Assembly: GCF_024198215.1 (NCBI RefSeq)
Contig: NZ_JAKCFA010000002.1
Location: 434,001-498,000 of the forward strand
Origin: Myxococcus qinghaiensis
Lineage (GTDB): Bacteria; Myxococcota; Myxococcia; Myxococcales; Myxococcaceae
Length of the DNA stretch: 64,000 nt
Direction: 5' to 3'
Shown: in pieces, positions 1 through 7,972 of the stretch
Layout of the letters: every line of letters begins with the position of its first letter
How positions within the stretch are numbered: the first letter of the stretch is position 1
Made by a program: the position numbers and the translations under genes
Notes under the pieces: model-generated
What the model saw: the letters and a program-made list of their open reading frames with translations, nothing else
What the model was told of the DNA's origin: nothing
The model's database searches: none

Positions 1-743
1 GCGAGGTGGCTTGCAAGCAATGGAATCAGCTCCCCGACGACGGCTTCCACTTCACGGGGATGTCCTATGACCAGACTGGGGACCTGGGCTGTTCGACGTG
101 GCGGCACGTGGCCTTCGTGGAGCGACCGGTGCCCCTGCCGGGACACACCACGGGCGTGGGCGACTTCTCCTGGCTGATGGTGTCGGACGTCTGCAAGCAC
201 TGTCAGCGGGCGGGCTGTCTGGAGGCCTGTCCCACGGGCGCCATCGTCCGCACCGAATTCGACACCGTCTACGTGCAGCCGGATGTCTGCAACGGCTGCG
301 GCTATTGCGTGACGGCGTGTCCCTTCGGAGTCATCGACCGGCGCCCGGATGACGGGCGCGCCTGGAAGTGCACGCTCTGCTACGACCGGCTGGGCGACGG
401 AATGACACCCGCCTGCGCGAAGGCGTGCCCCACGGAGTCCATCGTCTACGGAGACCTGGACGTGCTGCACGAGCGCGCGGAGAACCGGGTCCGCGAGCTG
501 CACGAGCAGGGCATCATCAGCGCGTATCTCTACGGCAAGGACGCGGCGAACCAGCCCGGGACGGGCGGGCTCAATGCCTTCTTCCTGCTGGTGGACAAGC
601 CGGAGGTCTACAACCTGCCGCCCGACCCCGTCGTCCCGACGATGAAGGCCAGGGAGGCCTGGAGCGCGGTGGCCCTGGGCGCGCTCGGCATGGCCGCGGT
701 GGCCGTGGGCGCGGTGCTGCTCGGTCGACGGGGAAGCCCATGA
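1..743 (+). CDS. Formate dehydrogenase-type iron-sulfur (beta) subunit, 5' end outside window
   Basis: Electron-transfer subunit that would carry electrons from a molybdenum/tungsten catalytic subunit, presumably encoded just upstream, to a membrane anchor. The frame is already open at base 3 and reads EVACKQWN, the end of the first cysteine cluster of FdnH/HybA-like proteins, so the GTG at base 6 is not the true start. Three further ferredoxin clusters follow: CKHCQRAGCLEACP, CNGCGYCVTACP and CTLCYDRL...CAKACP, enough for four [4Fe-4S] centres. The last 30 residues form one membrane helix ending in Arg-Arg, as in FdnH/FdoH. The stop overlaps the next gene start (ATGA), so the two are translationally coupled. 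Formate as the substrate is inferred from the subunit type; the catalytic gene is not visible. Confidence 0.9.
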   Translation, partial: EVACKQWNQLPDDGFHFTGMSYDQTGDLGCSTWRHVAFVERPVPLPGHTTGVGDFSWLMVSDVCKHCQRAGCLEACPTGAIVRTEFDTVYVQPDVCNGCGYCVTACPFGVIDRRPDDGRAWKCTLCYDRLGDGMTPACAKACPTESIVYGDLDVLHERAENRVRELHEQGIISAYLYGKDAANQPGTGGLNAFFLLVDKPEVYNLPPDPVVPTMKAREAWSAVALGALGMAAVAVGAVLLGRRGSP

Positions 744-1900
744 GTTCCTCCGGGGAGGAGGAGCCGTCGTTCCTCGACAAGCTCCAACAGCGGAGCGATG
801 GGCGCAACGTGAACCCCGCGCTGGGCACGCTGCTGGGCGAGGGCGCGCAGCAACGCGTGAAGGATCTGGACGGGGCGAACCCCGCGCGCACGGTGTCGTC
901 GTCGATTCCCTCCCGCTCGGAAGTGGCTTCGGCCGACGCGCCCAGCTACCACGGGCTCGCCGCCATCAAACAGCCGGTCTGGATTGCCACCGTCCCCGCC
1001 TATCTCTTCGTCGGAGGCGTCGCGGGCGCGGCGAGCCTCCTGGGCCTGGTCATCGATGTGCTCGGCGAAGAGGAGTTGGATCCGCTCGCGAGACGGTGCC
1101 GGCAGCTCGGCACCGTGGGCGACATGGTGAGCGCGGGCCTGTTGATCGCCGACCTCGGGCGGCCCGAGCGCTTCCTCAACATGCTGCGCGTATTCCGTCC
1201 CACCTCGCCCATGAGCATCGGCTCCTGGGTGCTCGCGCTGTCGGGTGGGCTCAACACGGTGGGCCTGGTGCTGGGACGCTCGCGCGGGGTGCTCGGTGTG
1301 GTGGGGAAGATTTCGGGGTACTCGGCGGCGCTGCTGGGGATGCCGCTCGCGGGCTACACGGCCGTGCTGTTGAACAACACGGCGGTGCCGCTGTGGCAGG
1401 CGACCCGGCGCACCCTGCCCCCGTTCTTCATGGCCTCGGCGACCGCGAGCGCGGGCAGCCTGCTGTCGCTCTTCCCCCACTCACCGCGTGAGGAGGGGGT
1501 GCTGCGCCCTTACCGGCTGGCGGGCAAGACGGCGGAGCTGGCCATGGGCTATGCGGTGGAGCACGACGCCCGGCGCGCTCCGGAGGTCGCCCGGCCCCTG
1601 GACGAGGGCGTGTCGGGGGCGCTGTGGAAGGCCTCTCGGGCCTGTTCCGTAGCGGGGTTGGTGGTGGATGTGCTCCCGGGGCGGCAGCGCTGGAAACAGG
1701 TGGCGGCGGACCTGCTGACCACGGTGGGCGCGGTGACGGCCCGCTTCGCCGTCTTCCATGGGGGCAAGGCGTCCGCCCGAGACCCGCAGGCCACCTTCAA
1801 GCCCCAGCGCCGGGGCCACGGCGCGGCCGAGGTGGTTCCTGCGCATGCCGTGGCCTCGGACGGCAAGCCGTTCAGCTTCCCGCTCCCCGTGGTGCGCTGA
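740..1900 (+). CDS. NrfD-type membrane anchor subunit of the upstream dehydrogenase
   Basis: A 386-residue polytopic protein of the NrfD/PsrC family, which holds the Fe-S subunit at the membrane and passes electrons to quinone. The first ~75 residues are hydrophilic. A family core follows with a GGVAGAAS segment, the conserved LLIADLGRPERFLNMLRVFR stretch and PMSIGSW, then several more hydrophobic segments. The C-terminal ~120 residues are less conserved and partly hydrophilic. The start is set by the ATGA overlap with the Fe-S subunit; an in-frame ATG at 368 lies inside that gene and is ignored. The operon ends here: a GC-rich hairpin follows at 1969-1994. Confidence 0.9.
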   Translation: MSSSGEEEPSFLDKLQQRSDGRNVNPALGTLLGEGAQQRVKDLDGANPARTVSSSIPSRSEVASADAPSYHGLAAIKQPVWIATVPAYLFVGGVAGAASLLGLVIDVLGEEELDPLARRCRQLGTVGDMVSAGLLIADLGRPERFLNMLRVFRPTSPMSIGSWVLALSGGLNTVGLVLGRSRGVLGVVGKISGYSAALLGMPLAGYTAVLLNNTAVPLWQATRRTLPPFFMASATASAGSLLSLFPHSPREEGVLRPYRLAGKTAELAMGYAVEHDARRAPEVARPLDEGVSGALWKASRACSVAGLVVDVLPGRQRWKQVAADLLTTVGAVTARFAVFHGGKASARDPQATFKPQRRGHGAAEVVPAHAVASDGKPFSFPLPVVR

Positions 1901-1968
1901 ACGGCGTGCCCGGTGCCCGACTCCGGGAGTGACCCCTCCCCTGGGAAGGGACGCAGGATTTGCACTCC

Positions 1969-1994
1969 GGGAGGGAAGCCCACGAGGCCCTCCC
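1969..1994 (+). terminator. Hairpin after the dehydrogenase operon
   Basis: Inverted repeat GGGAGGG / CCCTCCC with a 12-nt loop, followed by CTTT. It lies 69 bp after the nrfD-like stop and 36 bp before the next gene start, so it could also shape that gene's leader. Confidence 0.5.
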
Positions 1995-2029
1995 CTTTGG
2001 TCGCGAGGAGCGATACACCTAGGGGAATC

Positions 2030-3136
2030 ATGGCCGAGACCTCTTCTCTGAACATTCCGACTGTCGACCTCGCGGACCTCGCCTCGGGAGATGCGACCCG
2101 CATCGAGCGCGCGGCGACGGCGCTGCGCGAGGCGTTTGGTGTCTTCGGTCTCGTCTACATCAAGAACCACGGTGTCGACACGCAGGCGCTCCACCGCTAC
2201 TACGACGCCTTCGCCGCCTTCATCGCGCGCCCCGCCGAGGCGAAGAAGCCCTACGGCCGCGCGGACCTCTGGTACCAGCGCGGCTGGACGCCACCGAACA
2301 CCGAGGTCGCCGTCGCCGGCAACGGTCAGCCGGACTTCAAGGAGTGCTACTTCGTCGCGCCCTACCCCAACGACGAGGTGGCGGCGATGGAGTTCCCGGA
2401 GCTGTATCCGGAGAACGTGTGGCCCTCGGATGCGCCTCCGTACTTCCAGGAAGGCATCATGACCCTGGGCCGCTCGCTCCACGAGGCAGGCCTTCAGTTG
2501 CTGCGCGGCTCGGCCATGGCGTTGGGGCTCGCTGAGGACACCTTCACGGCCTACTGCGAGAAGGCGCCGCACATCACCCGCGCACTCCAGTACCTGTCGC
2601 TCAAGCCAGAGCAGGTGAACACGGACATCGTCTGGGGCGAGGAGCACACGGACTTCAACCTCCTGACGCTGCTGCCCGGTGGGCGATTCCTCGACCCCAG
2701 CGGGAAGGCCGCGCCGAGCCCCGACGACAAGAGCGGCCTGTACCTGCGCACGCGCGCGACGCCCGAGGAGCCGCAGGGCCGCAAGGTGCGCGGCACCGCG
2801 CCCGCGGGCTGCATCGTGGCGCAGGTGGGTCAGCAGTTGGAGATCCTCACGGGTGGCACCTTCCTGGCCACGCCCCACGTCATCACCGCGCCGGGCGTCT
2901 CCGGCTGGCAGCGCCAGTCCGCCGCGCACTTCATCCACGTGCACACCAGCAAGGTCCTCTTCCCGCTGGAGAAGTTCCGCACGCCCACGGCGATCCGGAG
3001 CTACGCGCCCCCGGTCCTCGCGGGCACGTATGACATCAAGACGCTGGTCGACATCGGCCTCGCGCCGCCGCACGCGCTCGACAAGCTGGGCTACCGGCAC
3101 TACGACCGGCTCAACCGCCAGCGCTCTGGCGAGTAG
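2030..3136 (+). CDS. Isopenicillin N synthase-family 2OG-Fe(II) dioxygenase
   Basis: A 368-residue non-haem iron oxygenase. The N-terminal DIOX_N-type region (residues 8-120) contains GVFGLVYIKNHGV. The jelly-roll core carries the iron ligands H206-x-D208 (in EEHTDFNLLTLLPGG) and H283 (in ATPHVI), and R295-x-S297, which binds the 2-oxoglutarate carboxylate. All catalytic residues are therefore present. The family includes IPNS, ACC oxidase and flavonoid or gibberellin oxidases, so the substrate cannot be read from the sequence. The ATG at 2030 was chosen because it is where family similarity begins; the frame is open further upstream, but through the terminator hairpin. The gene stands alone and ends at a perfect 11-bp stem (3146-3171). 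Confidence 0.85.
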   Translation: MAETSSLNIPTVDLADLASGDATRIERAATALREAFGVFGLVYIKNHGVDTQALHRYYDAFAAFIARPAEAKKPYGRADLWYQRGWTPPNTEVAVAGNGQPDFKECYFVAPYPNDEVAAMEFPELYPENVWPSDAPPYFQEGIMTLGRSLHEAGLQLLRGSAMALGLAEDTFTAYCEKAPHITRALQYLSLKPEQVNTDIVWGEEHTDFNLLTLLPGGRFLDPSGKAAPSPDDKSGLYLRTRATPEEPQGRKVRGTAPAGCIVAQVGQQLEILTGGTFLATPHVITAPGVSGWQRQSAAHFIHVHTSKVLFPLEKFRTPTAIRSYAPPVLAGTYDIKTLVDIGLAPPHALDKLGYRHYDRLNRQRSGE

Positions 3137-3145
3137 TCTTTTTGA

Positions 3146-3171
3146 TGTCTGTGATTTTCCAATCACAGACA
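3146..3171. terminator. Perfect 11-bp hairpin downstream of the oxygenase gene
   Basis: TGTCTGTGATT and AATCACAGACA pair perfectly around a TTCC tetraloop, starting 10 bp after the stop codon. It is strikingly AT-rich for this genome. No T-run follows on either strand, so a role as a protein-binding operator is possible too. Confidence 0.55.
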
Positions 3172-3280
3172 AGTCAATCCCTGTCTTGATAGAGATTGTT
3201 TCGGGGGCGCGGTGTTCTCGCGCTCCCGTTGAACGACCTTGTCTGAGGCATGGATCCCGGGCGAGGCGGGTACTGGAAAT

Positions 3281-3314
3281 GCCTGAAGACTCGTTCATGT
3301 AGGCATTGCACTCC
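3281..3314. repeat. Intergenic repeat, copy 1
   Basis: Holds CCTGAAGACTCGTTCATG followed by TAGGCATTGCACTCC. Copy 2 differs by only a few bases, about 71 bp downstream, and a shorter third copy follows. All three lie in the gap before the sulfatase gene. Confidence 0.7.
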
Positions 3315-3350
3315 ATTTCAAGCAACCCCCTCGCGAGAGAGGGGCGAAAA

Positions 3351-3385
3351 TACCTGAAGGCTCGTTCATGTAGGCATTGCACTCC
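3351..3385. repeat. Intergenic repeat, copy 2
   Basis: Near-identical to copy 1 over about 33 bases (CCTGAAGGCTCGTTCATG then TAGGCATTGCACTCC). The spacer between copies 1 and 2 contains a CCCCTC/GAGGGG hairpin. Confidence 0.7.
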
Positions 3386-3440
3386 CAAACCCAGGGAGAT
3401 GGGACGGCCCGCCCGGCAAGACAGGCAGCAAGCCGACCCA

Positions 3441-3471
3441 CTGAACATGAAGACATGTAGGCATTGCGCTC
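3441..3471. repeat. Intergenic repeat, copy 3 (diverged)
   Basis: Retains CATGTAGGCATTGC exactly, with the flanks diverged (TGAAGA upstream, GCTC downstream). It is 86 bp from copy 2, so the spacing is not regular. Confidence 0.6.
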
Positions 3472-3758
3472 TCGCGGACGCCAGCTCCGCCTGAATCCGT
3501 CGCCGAGAACCTCGCTGAAACCACTGATGATGCGTTCAGTCATTTCCCTCGCGAGGCAGAGGGCTGACGGCGCACCGCCGCTCACGCCTGCGGGAGCGGG
3601 GTCCTGCCCCTCTCGAACGGGTCCATGCGCGTGCCCTGGGCGCGGAGGCAGCGTCGGAAATGCCCTACCTGCCCGGCCCCATGGGGCGATGGGCCGGAAG
3701 GCCCCCATTCATATTCTCAGGAGGTTCAGGGTTGCGGGGTTGGCGACAGGGGGGACAC
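3472..3758. other. Remainder of the 622-bp gap before the sulfatase gene
   Basis: No convincing coding frame and no recognised RNA. It holds the leader of the sulfatase gene, with a purine-rich AGGGGGG ribosome-binding site at its end. A long frame open on the minus strand here runs through the repeats and has no protein-like character. Confidence 0.4.
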
Positions 3759-6161
3759 ATGAAGAAGAACGGCAAGCATCCGACGGGCAATGGGAAGACT
3801 CCGTCTCCGAATGAATCTGTTCAGCGCGAGGTCCTCCCCATTCCGGATCAGCCCTACCAGGGCGTGCGTCCATTCAGCGCCAGGGACCCGAGCGCGAAGT
3901 TCCCTCCCATCGTCCAGCTCCGGCCTCCGAAGGGAGCCCCCAACGTCCTCGTCATCCTCCTGGACGACGTGGGCTTCGGGGCCTCCAGCGCCTTCGGCGG
4001 TGTCATCAACACGCCCACCGCGGAGCGCCTGGCGGCCAAGGGCCTGAGCTACAACCGCTTCCACACCACGGCGCTCTGCTCACCCACGCGCGCCGCACTC
4101 CTCACCGGGCGCAACCACCATGCGGTGGGCTTCGGAGGCATCACCGAAACCGCCACCTCCTCGCCCGGCTATAGCTGCGTGCGCCCCAATCACTGCGCGC
4201 CGCTGGCCGAAACCCTCAAGCTCAACGGCTACAGCACGGCGCAGTTCGGCAAGTGCCACGAGGTGCCCGTCTGGGAGACGAGCCCCGTGGGCCCCTTCGA
4301 GCGGTGGCCCACGGGCTCCGGCTTCGAGTACTTCTTCGGCTTCATCGGTGGGGAGACGAACCAGTGGGCCCCCGCCCTCTACGAGAACACGGCGCCCGTC
4401 GAGCCGGATCGCACGCCGGAACAGGGCTACCATTTCATGGAGGACCTGACGGACAGGACCATGGGCTGGGTGCGCCAGCAAAAGGCGCTCGCGCCGGACA
4501 AGCCCTTCTTCGTCTACTTCGCCCCGGGCGCGACCCACGCGCCGCACCACGTGCCTCAGGAGTGGGCGGACAAGTACAAGGGCCGCTTCGACGCGGGCTG
4601 GGACGGGCTGCGGGAAGAAATCTTCGCGCGGCAGAAGAAGCTCGGCGTCATCCCCAAGAATGCCCTGCTCACCTCACGCCCCAAGGAGATCCCCGCCTGG
4701 GGGGACATGCCGGAGAAGCTGCGGCCCGTGCTCGCGCGGCAGATGGAGGTCTACGCAGGCTTCCTCGAGTACGCGGACTTCCATGTGGGGCGGCTCATCG
4801 ACGCGCTGGAGAAGATGGGCGCGCTGGAGGACACGCTCGTCTACTACATCCTCGGCGACAATGGCGCCTCCGCAGAGGGCACCCTCAACGGCACGCTCAA
4901 CGAGACCTTCATCTTCAACAACATCTCGGGAGTGGAGACGCCTGAGTACCTCATCCAGAACATGCACAAGCTTGGCACCCCCGAAGCGTACAACCACTAC
5001 GCGGTGGGCTGGGCGCATGCCATGGACACGCCGTACCAGTGGACCAAGCAGGTGGCCTCGCACTACGGCGGCACCCGCAACGCCTGCATCGTCCATTGGC
5101 CCAATGGCATCTCCGCGAAGGGCGAGGTCCGCTCGCAGTTCTCCCATGTCATCGACGTGGCGCCCACGATTCTCGAAGCCGCGACCCTGCCCCAGCCGGT
5201 GATTGTCAACGGCGTGCAGCAGACCCCCATCCAGGGGGTGAGCATGCGCTACAGCTTCGACGACGCGAAGGCGCCGGAGCGACATGAGACGCAGTACTTC
5301 GAGATGTTCGGCAACCGCGGCATCTACCACCAGGGCTGGACGGCGGTGACGAAGCACCGCACCCCGTGGGAATCCACGTCGCAGACGAGCCTCGAGGACG
5401 ACGTCTGGGAACTCTACGATACGACCCAGGACTGGACGCAGGCGCGCGACCTCGCCGCCGAGCAGCCGGAGAAGCTGCGCGAGTTGCAGCAGCTCTTCAT
5501 CATCGAGGCCACCAAGTACTACGCGCTGCCGCTGGATGATCGCAGCTACGAGCGCTTCAACTCGGAGCTGGCTGGGAGGCCCGAGCTCATCAAGGGTGAC
5601 TCGCAGATCCTCTCGGGTTCCATGCAGCGGCTCACCGAGAACTCGATGCTGAACATCAAGAACAAGTCGCACTCCGTCACCGCGGAGGTGGAGATACCCG
5701 AGGGAGGAGCGAGCGGCATCATCGTCACCCAGGGCGGCGCCTTCGGCGGCTGGTGCCTCTACATGCGTGGGGGCCGCATCTCCTACTGCTACAACTACTG
5801 CGGACTGCGCCGGTACTATGTCGAGGCTGACCGCGAGCTGACTCCGGGCACGCACCAGGTCCGAATGGAGTTCAAGTACGACGGCGGAGGCGTGGGCAAG
5901 GGCGGTGAGGTGACGCTGTACCTCGATGGCAAGCAGGCGGGCCGCGGCCGGGTGGAGAGCACCCAGGCGATGGTGTTCTCCGCCGACGAGACGACCGACG
6001 TGGGCCTCGATACGGGCACGCCCGTGGCCGAAGGCTTCCACAACGGCGACAGCAAGTTCACCGGCCGGGTGAAGTGGGTGCAGCTCGACAAGGGTAAGGA
6101 GGACTTCGACCACCTCATCTCGCGCGAGGAGCTCTTCAAGATCGCGATGGCCCGGCAGTAG
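3759..6161 (+). CDS. Sulfatase (arylsulfatase type, Cys-formylglycine), 800 aa
   Basis: Hydrolyses sulfate esters. The alkaline-phosphatase-fold core starts with metal-binding LLDDVGFG (D69, D70), then CSPTR at 107-111, whose Cys is oxidised to formylglycine by a maturase not seen here. GDNGAS, a further metal-site signature, occurs near residue 366. The C-terminal ~200 residues form an extra beta-rich domain with a laminin-G-like look (TAEVEIPEGG... GGEVTLYLDGKQAG). This long form resembles AslA-type bacterial arylsulfatases. No signal peptide is visible from the ATG at 3759, which follows AGGGGGG by 4 bp. An upstream in-frame ATG at 3660 lacks such a site. It stands alone behind a repeat-rich leader and its substrate is unknown. 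Confidence 0.9.
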   Translation: MKKNGKHPTGNGKTPSPNESVQREVLPIPDQPYQGVRPFSARDPSAKFPPIVQLRPPKGAPNVLVILLDDVGFGASSAFGGVINTPTAERLAAKGLSYNRFHTTALCSPTRAALLTGRNHHAVGFGGITETATSSPGYSCVRPNHCAPLAETLKLNGYSTAQFGKCHEVPVWETSPVGPFERWPTGSGFEYFFGFIGGETNQWAPALYENTAPVEPDRTPEQGYHFMEDLTDRTMGWVRQQKALAPDKPFFVYFAPGATHAPHHVPQEWADKYKGRFDAGWDGLREEIFARQKKLGVIPKNALLTSRPKEIPAWGDMPEKLRPVLARQMEVYAGFLEYADFHVGRLIDALEKMGALEDTLVYYILGDNGASAEGTLNGTLNETFIFNNISGVETPEYLIQNMHKLGTPEAYNHYAVGWAHAMDTPYQWTKQVASHYGGTRNACIVHWPNGISAKGEVRSQFSHVIDVAPTILEAATLPQPVIVNGVQQTPIQGVSMRYSFDDAKAPERHETQYFEMFGNRGIYHQGWTAVTKHRTPWESTSQTSLEDDVWELYDTTQDWTQARDLAAEQPEKLRELQQLFIIEATKYYALPLDDRSYERFNSELAGRPELIKGDSQILSGSMQRLTENSMLNIKNKSHSVTAEVEIPEGGASGIIVTQGGAFGGWCLYMRGGRISYCYNYCGLRRYYVEADRELTPGTHQVRMEFKYDGGGVGKGGEVTLYLDGKQAGRGRVESTQAMVFSADETTDVGLDTGTPVAEGFHNGDSKFTGRVKWVQLDKGKEDFDHLISREELFKIAMARQ

Positions 6162-6173
6162 GAGCCGGGCGCG

Positions 6174-6244
6174 ATTGGAACCGCTCCGCGATGTAAGGGT
6201 TATCCCTCAGATGATGGTTGTCCTTCGGCGCGAACGGTTCCAAT
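6174..6244. other. Long inverted repeat with inner stems downstream of the sulfatase gene
   Basis: ATTGGAACCG (6174-6183) and CGGTTCCAAT (6235-6244) are perfect 10-bp arms around 51 nt. The enclosed sequence can itself form two small hairpins, AGGG-TTAT-CCCT and TTCG-GCG-CGAA. It could be a structured terminator or a small structured RNA. Confidence 0.4.
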
Positions 6245-6427
6245 GAGCAGTCGCTCCATTTTCCGGACGTGAACGGGAGCGCTGTAGCACGAGTGGTCAC
6301 GACCAGGGCCGCGGCGTGGCGTTCGCCGCTACCGCCGCGCGCACCTGGCTCGGAGGGCTCCGGGTGGAGCTTCCATGGCACCCGCGCTGCATTGCCCGCG
6401 GGCGCCACACCCACCCGAGGATCCCCG

Positions 6428-7774
6428 ATGCGCCCCTTCCCGAAGTTTCGTTCACCCCTGCTGGCCGTGCTGGCTGGAACCCTCACCCTGGGGACCGCGA
6501 GCCTCGCGGGCGAGCCCCTCCTGACGAAGGCCGGCACGCCCATCCATCCCGCGAACGAGGAGGGCCTCCGGCGCGCGGAGGCGGAGGCAGCCGTGGCCGC
6601 CGCCATCCCGCCGCACCCGCCTCCGGTGTGTCCAGGAGTCATCGACAACGGAACGGTGCGCCTGGGTGTGGCGAGCGCGGGGCACCTGACCGTGGCGTGC
6701 ACCACGAGCACCGTGTCCAGCGGCACGTCCGGCACCACGGATGTGGGGCTGCGCTACCTGCCCACGAACGCGGAGGCGGCGGCCCCTGGGACGCCCTGCG
6801 AGGGCTGGGGCGTGGCGAGCGCGGACCTGGGCATCACCGGACACACCTCCGCGGGATGCGGCGCGGCCAACGTCACCGTGGAGAGCTTCACCGCGACGAC
6901 GACGACGGCGATGTCGGTGGTGCGCGTGGGCACCACGTTCCGCGTCACCCACCGCTACGTCCCGTCGCCCGCGACGCCATTCCTGTATCAGGTGGACGTG
7001 CTCATCGAGAACATGGGCACCGCGCCGGTGACGGACCTGCGCTACACGCGCGGCATCGACTACGACGTGCTGCCCAACACCTTCTCGGAGTTCGTCAGCT
7101 TCGCGGGCGCCACGGCCCCCTCCGTGCTGAGCGTGTCCAACAACGGCTTCACCTCGCTCGATCCGCTGGCCGTCCACCCAACGCTCCCCACGGGGACACC
7201 CACGTTCGTGGACCTGGGGCCCGGCGACATGGGCTCGCACTTCGACTTCCAGCTGGGCGCGCTGGCCCCGGGGCGCGTGCTCTCCTTCCGCATGTTCTAC
7301 GGAGCCGCTGGCACCGAGCCCGCGGCTTTGGGCGCGCTGGCGGCGGTGGGCGTGGGCACCTACTCGCTGGGGCAGGGCAACTGGAACGGCTCCGGCAGCC
7401 CGCTGTCCCCCACCGGGGCGCCCGCGGGCACCTTCGGCGCGAGCAGCGGGCAGCCCACGACGTTCATGTTCGGATTCCTGCCGCCGCCGCCTCCCAGCCG
7501 CTGCACGGTGGGGTGCCGCATCTTCAACCCGAATGAGATCTACACGGTGGACCTGCTCGGGACGCAGGACATCTGCCTGGTCAACGGCTCCAGCTACATC
7601 GTCCCGGTGGGCGTCCTCTACCGTTACGGCCAGCGCATCGAGTTCAACTGCGGCAACTACGGCCCTCCCTTTGGCACCCTCTGCAACGTCATCCCCGGCC
7701 CCGACACCTGCAATGCGGCCGTGTACGACGCCATCTGCAGCAGCCCCCTCTACGCGCAGTCCTGTCTCCCGTGA
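6428..7774 (+). CDS. Exported protein of unknown function, 448 aa
   Basis: Not recognised. The ATG at 6428 begins a clear signal peptide (MRPFPKFRSPLLAVLAGTLT... ending near ASLAG, residue ~28). The mature protein is Gly/Thr/Pro-rich with many beta-like stretches. It contains LIENMGTAPVTDLRY, a phrase typical of immunoglobulin-like domains in cell-surface proteins. The C-terminus, after a PPPPP linker near residue 356, carries about eight cysteines in a compact region that probably forms disulfides outside the cell. The frame is open further upstream without protein-like character. It follows the sulfatase gene by 266 bp and faces the MFS gene across a hairpin. Confidence 0.7.
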   Translation: MRPFPKFRSPLLAVLAGTLTLGTASLAGEPLLTKAGTPIHPANEEGLRRAEAEAAVAAAIPPHPPPVCPGVIDNGTVRLGVASAGHLTVACTTSTVSSGTSGTTDVGLRYLPTNAEAAAPGTPCEGWGVASADLGITGHTSAGCGAANVTVESFTATTTTAMSVVRVGTTFRVTHRYVPSPATPFLYQVDVLIENMGTAPVTDLRYTRGIDYDVLPNTFSEFVSFAGATAPSVLSVSNNGFTSLDPLAVHPTLPTGTPTFVDLGPGDMGSHFDFQLGALAPGRVLSFRMFYGAAGTEPAALGALAAVGVGTYSLGQGNWNGSGSPLSPTGAPAGTFGASSGQPTTFMFGFLPPPPPSRCTVGCRIFNPNEIYTVDLLGTQDICLVNGSSYIVPVGVLYRYGQRIEFNCGNYGPPFGTLCNVIPGPDTCNAAVYDAICSSPLYAQSCLP

Positions 7775-7786
7775 CATTCGGGCCGG

Positions 7787-7809
7787 CCCGGCGGAGCGAC
7801 TTCGCCGGG
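7787..7809. terminator. Hairpin between convergent genes
   Basis: CCCGGCG / CGCCGGG stem with a 9-nt loop, 13 bp after the stop of the 448-aa exported protein gene. It may serve both converging transcripts; no T-run. Confidence 0.45.
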
Positions 7810-7972
7810 TTCGGTCCGCCGGTGCGCCTGCCCCAAAAGCCAGTCGCCGTGCCATGGGCGGCTTTCGAGGCCCCAGGCCGCCAGCCGATGGATATCCAGG
7901 GGTTGGACGCGCCGCCTGTCGCACCGGTATGAGTGCCGCCGCGGCCTCAATCCGGGCGTCCCCCCTTTTGGC

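Noticed and set aside
1481-3448. 655-codon minus-strand frame over the oxygenase gene and repeats
   Set aside because: Includes repeat-derived NAYMNE peptides and Arg-rich stretches; the opposite strand is a conserved dioxygenase.
3281-3471. CRISPR array
   Set aside because: Only three copies, unequal spacing (71 and 86 bp), the third degenerate, and no cas genes.
3295-3471. Sigma-54 promoter elements inside the repeats (GG...TTGCA)
   Set aside because: The GG and GC are about 4 bp apart, not the 10 bp needed between -24 and -12 elements.
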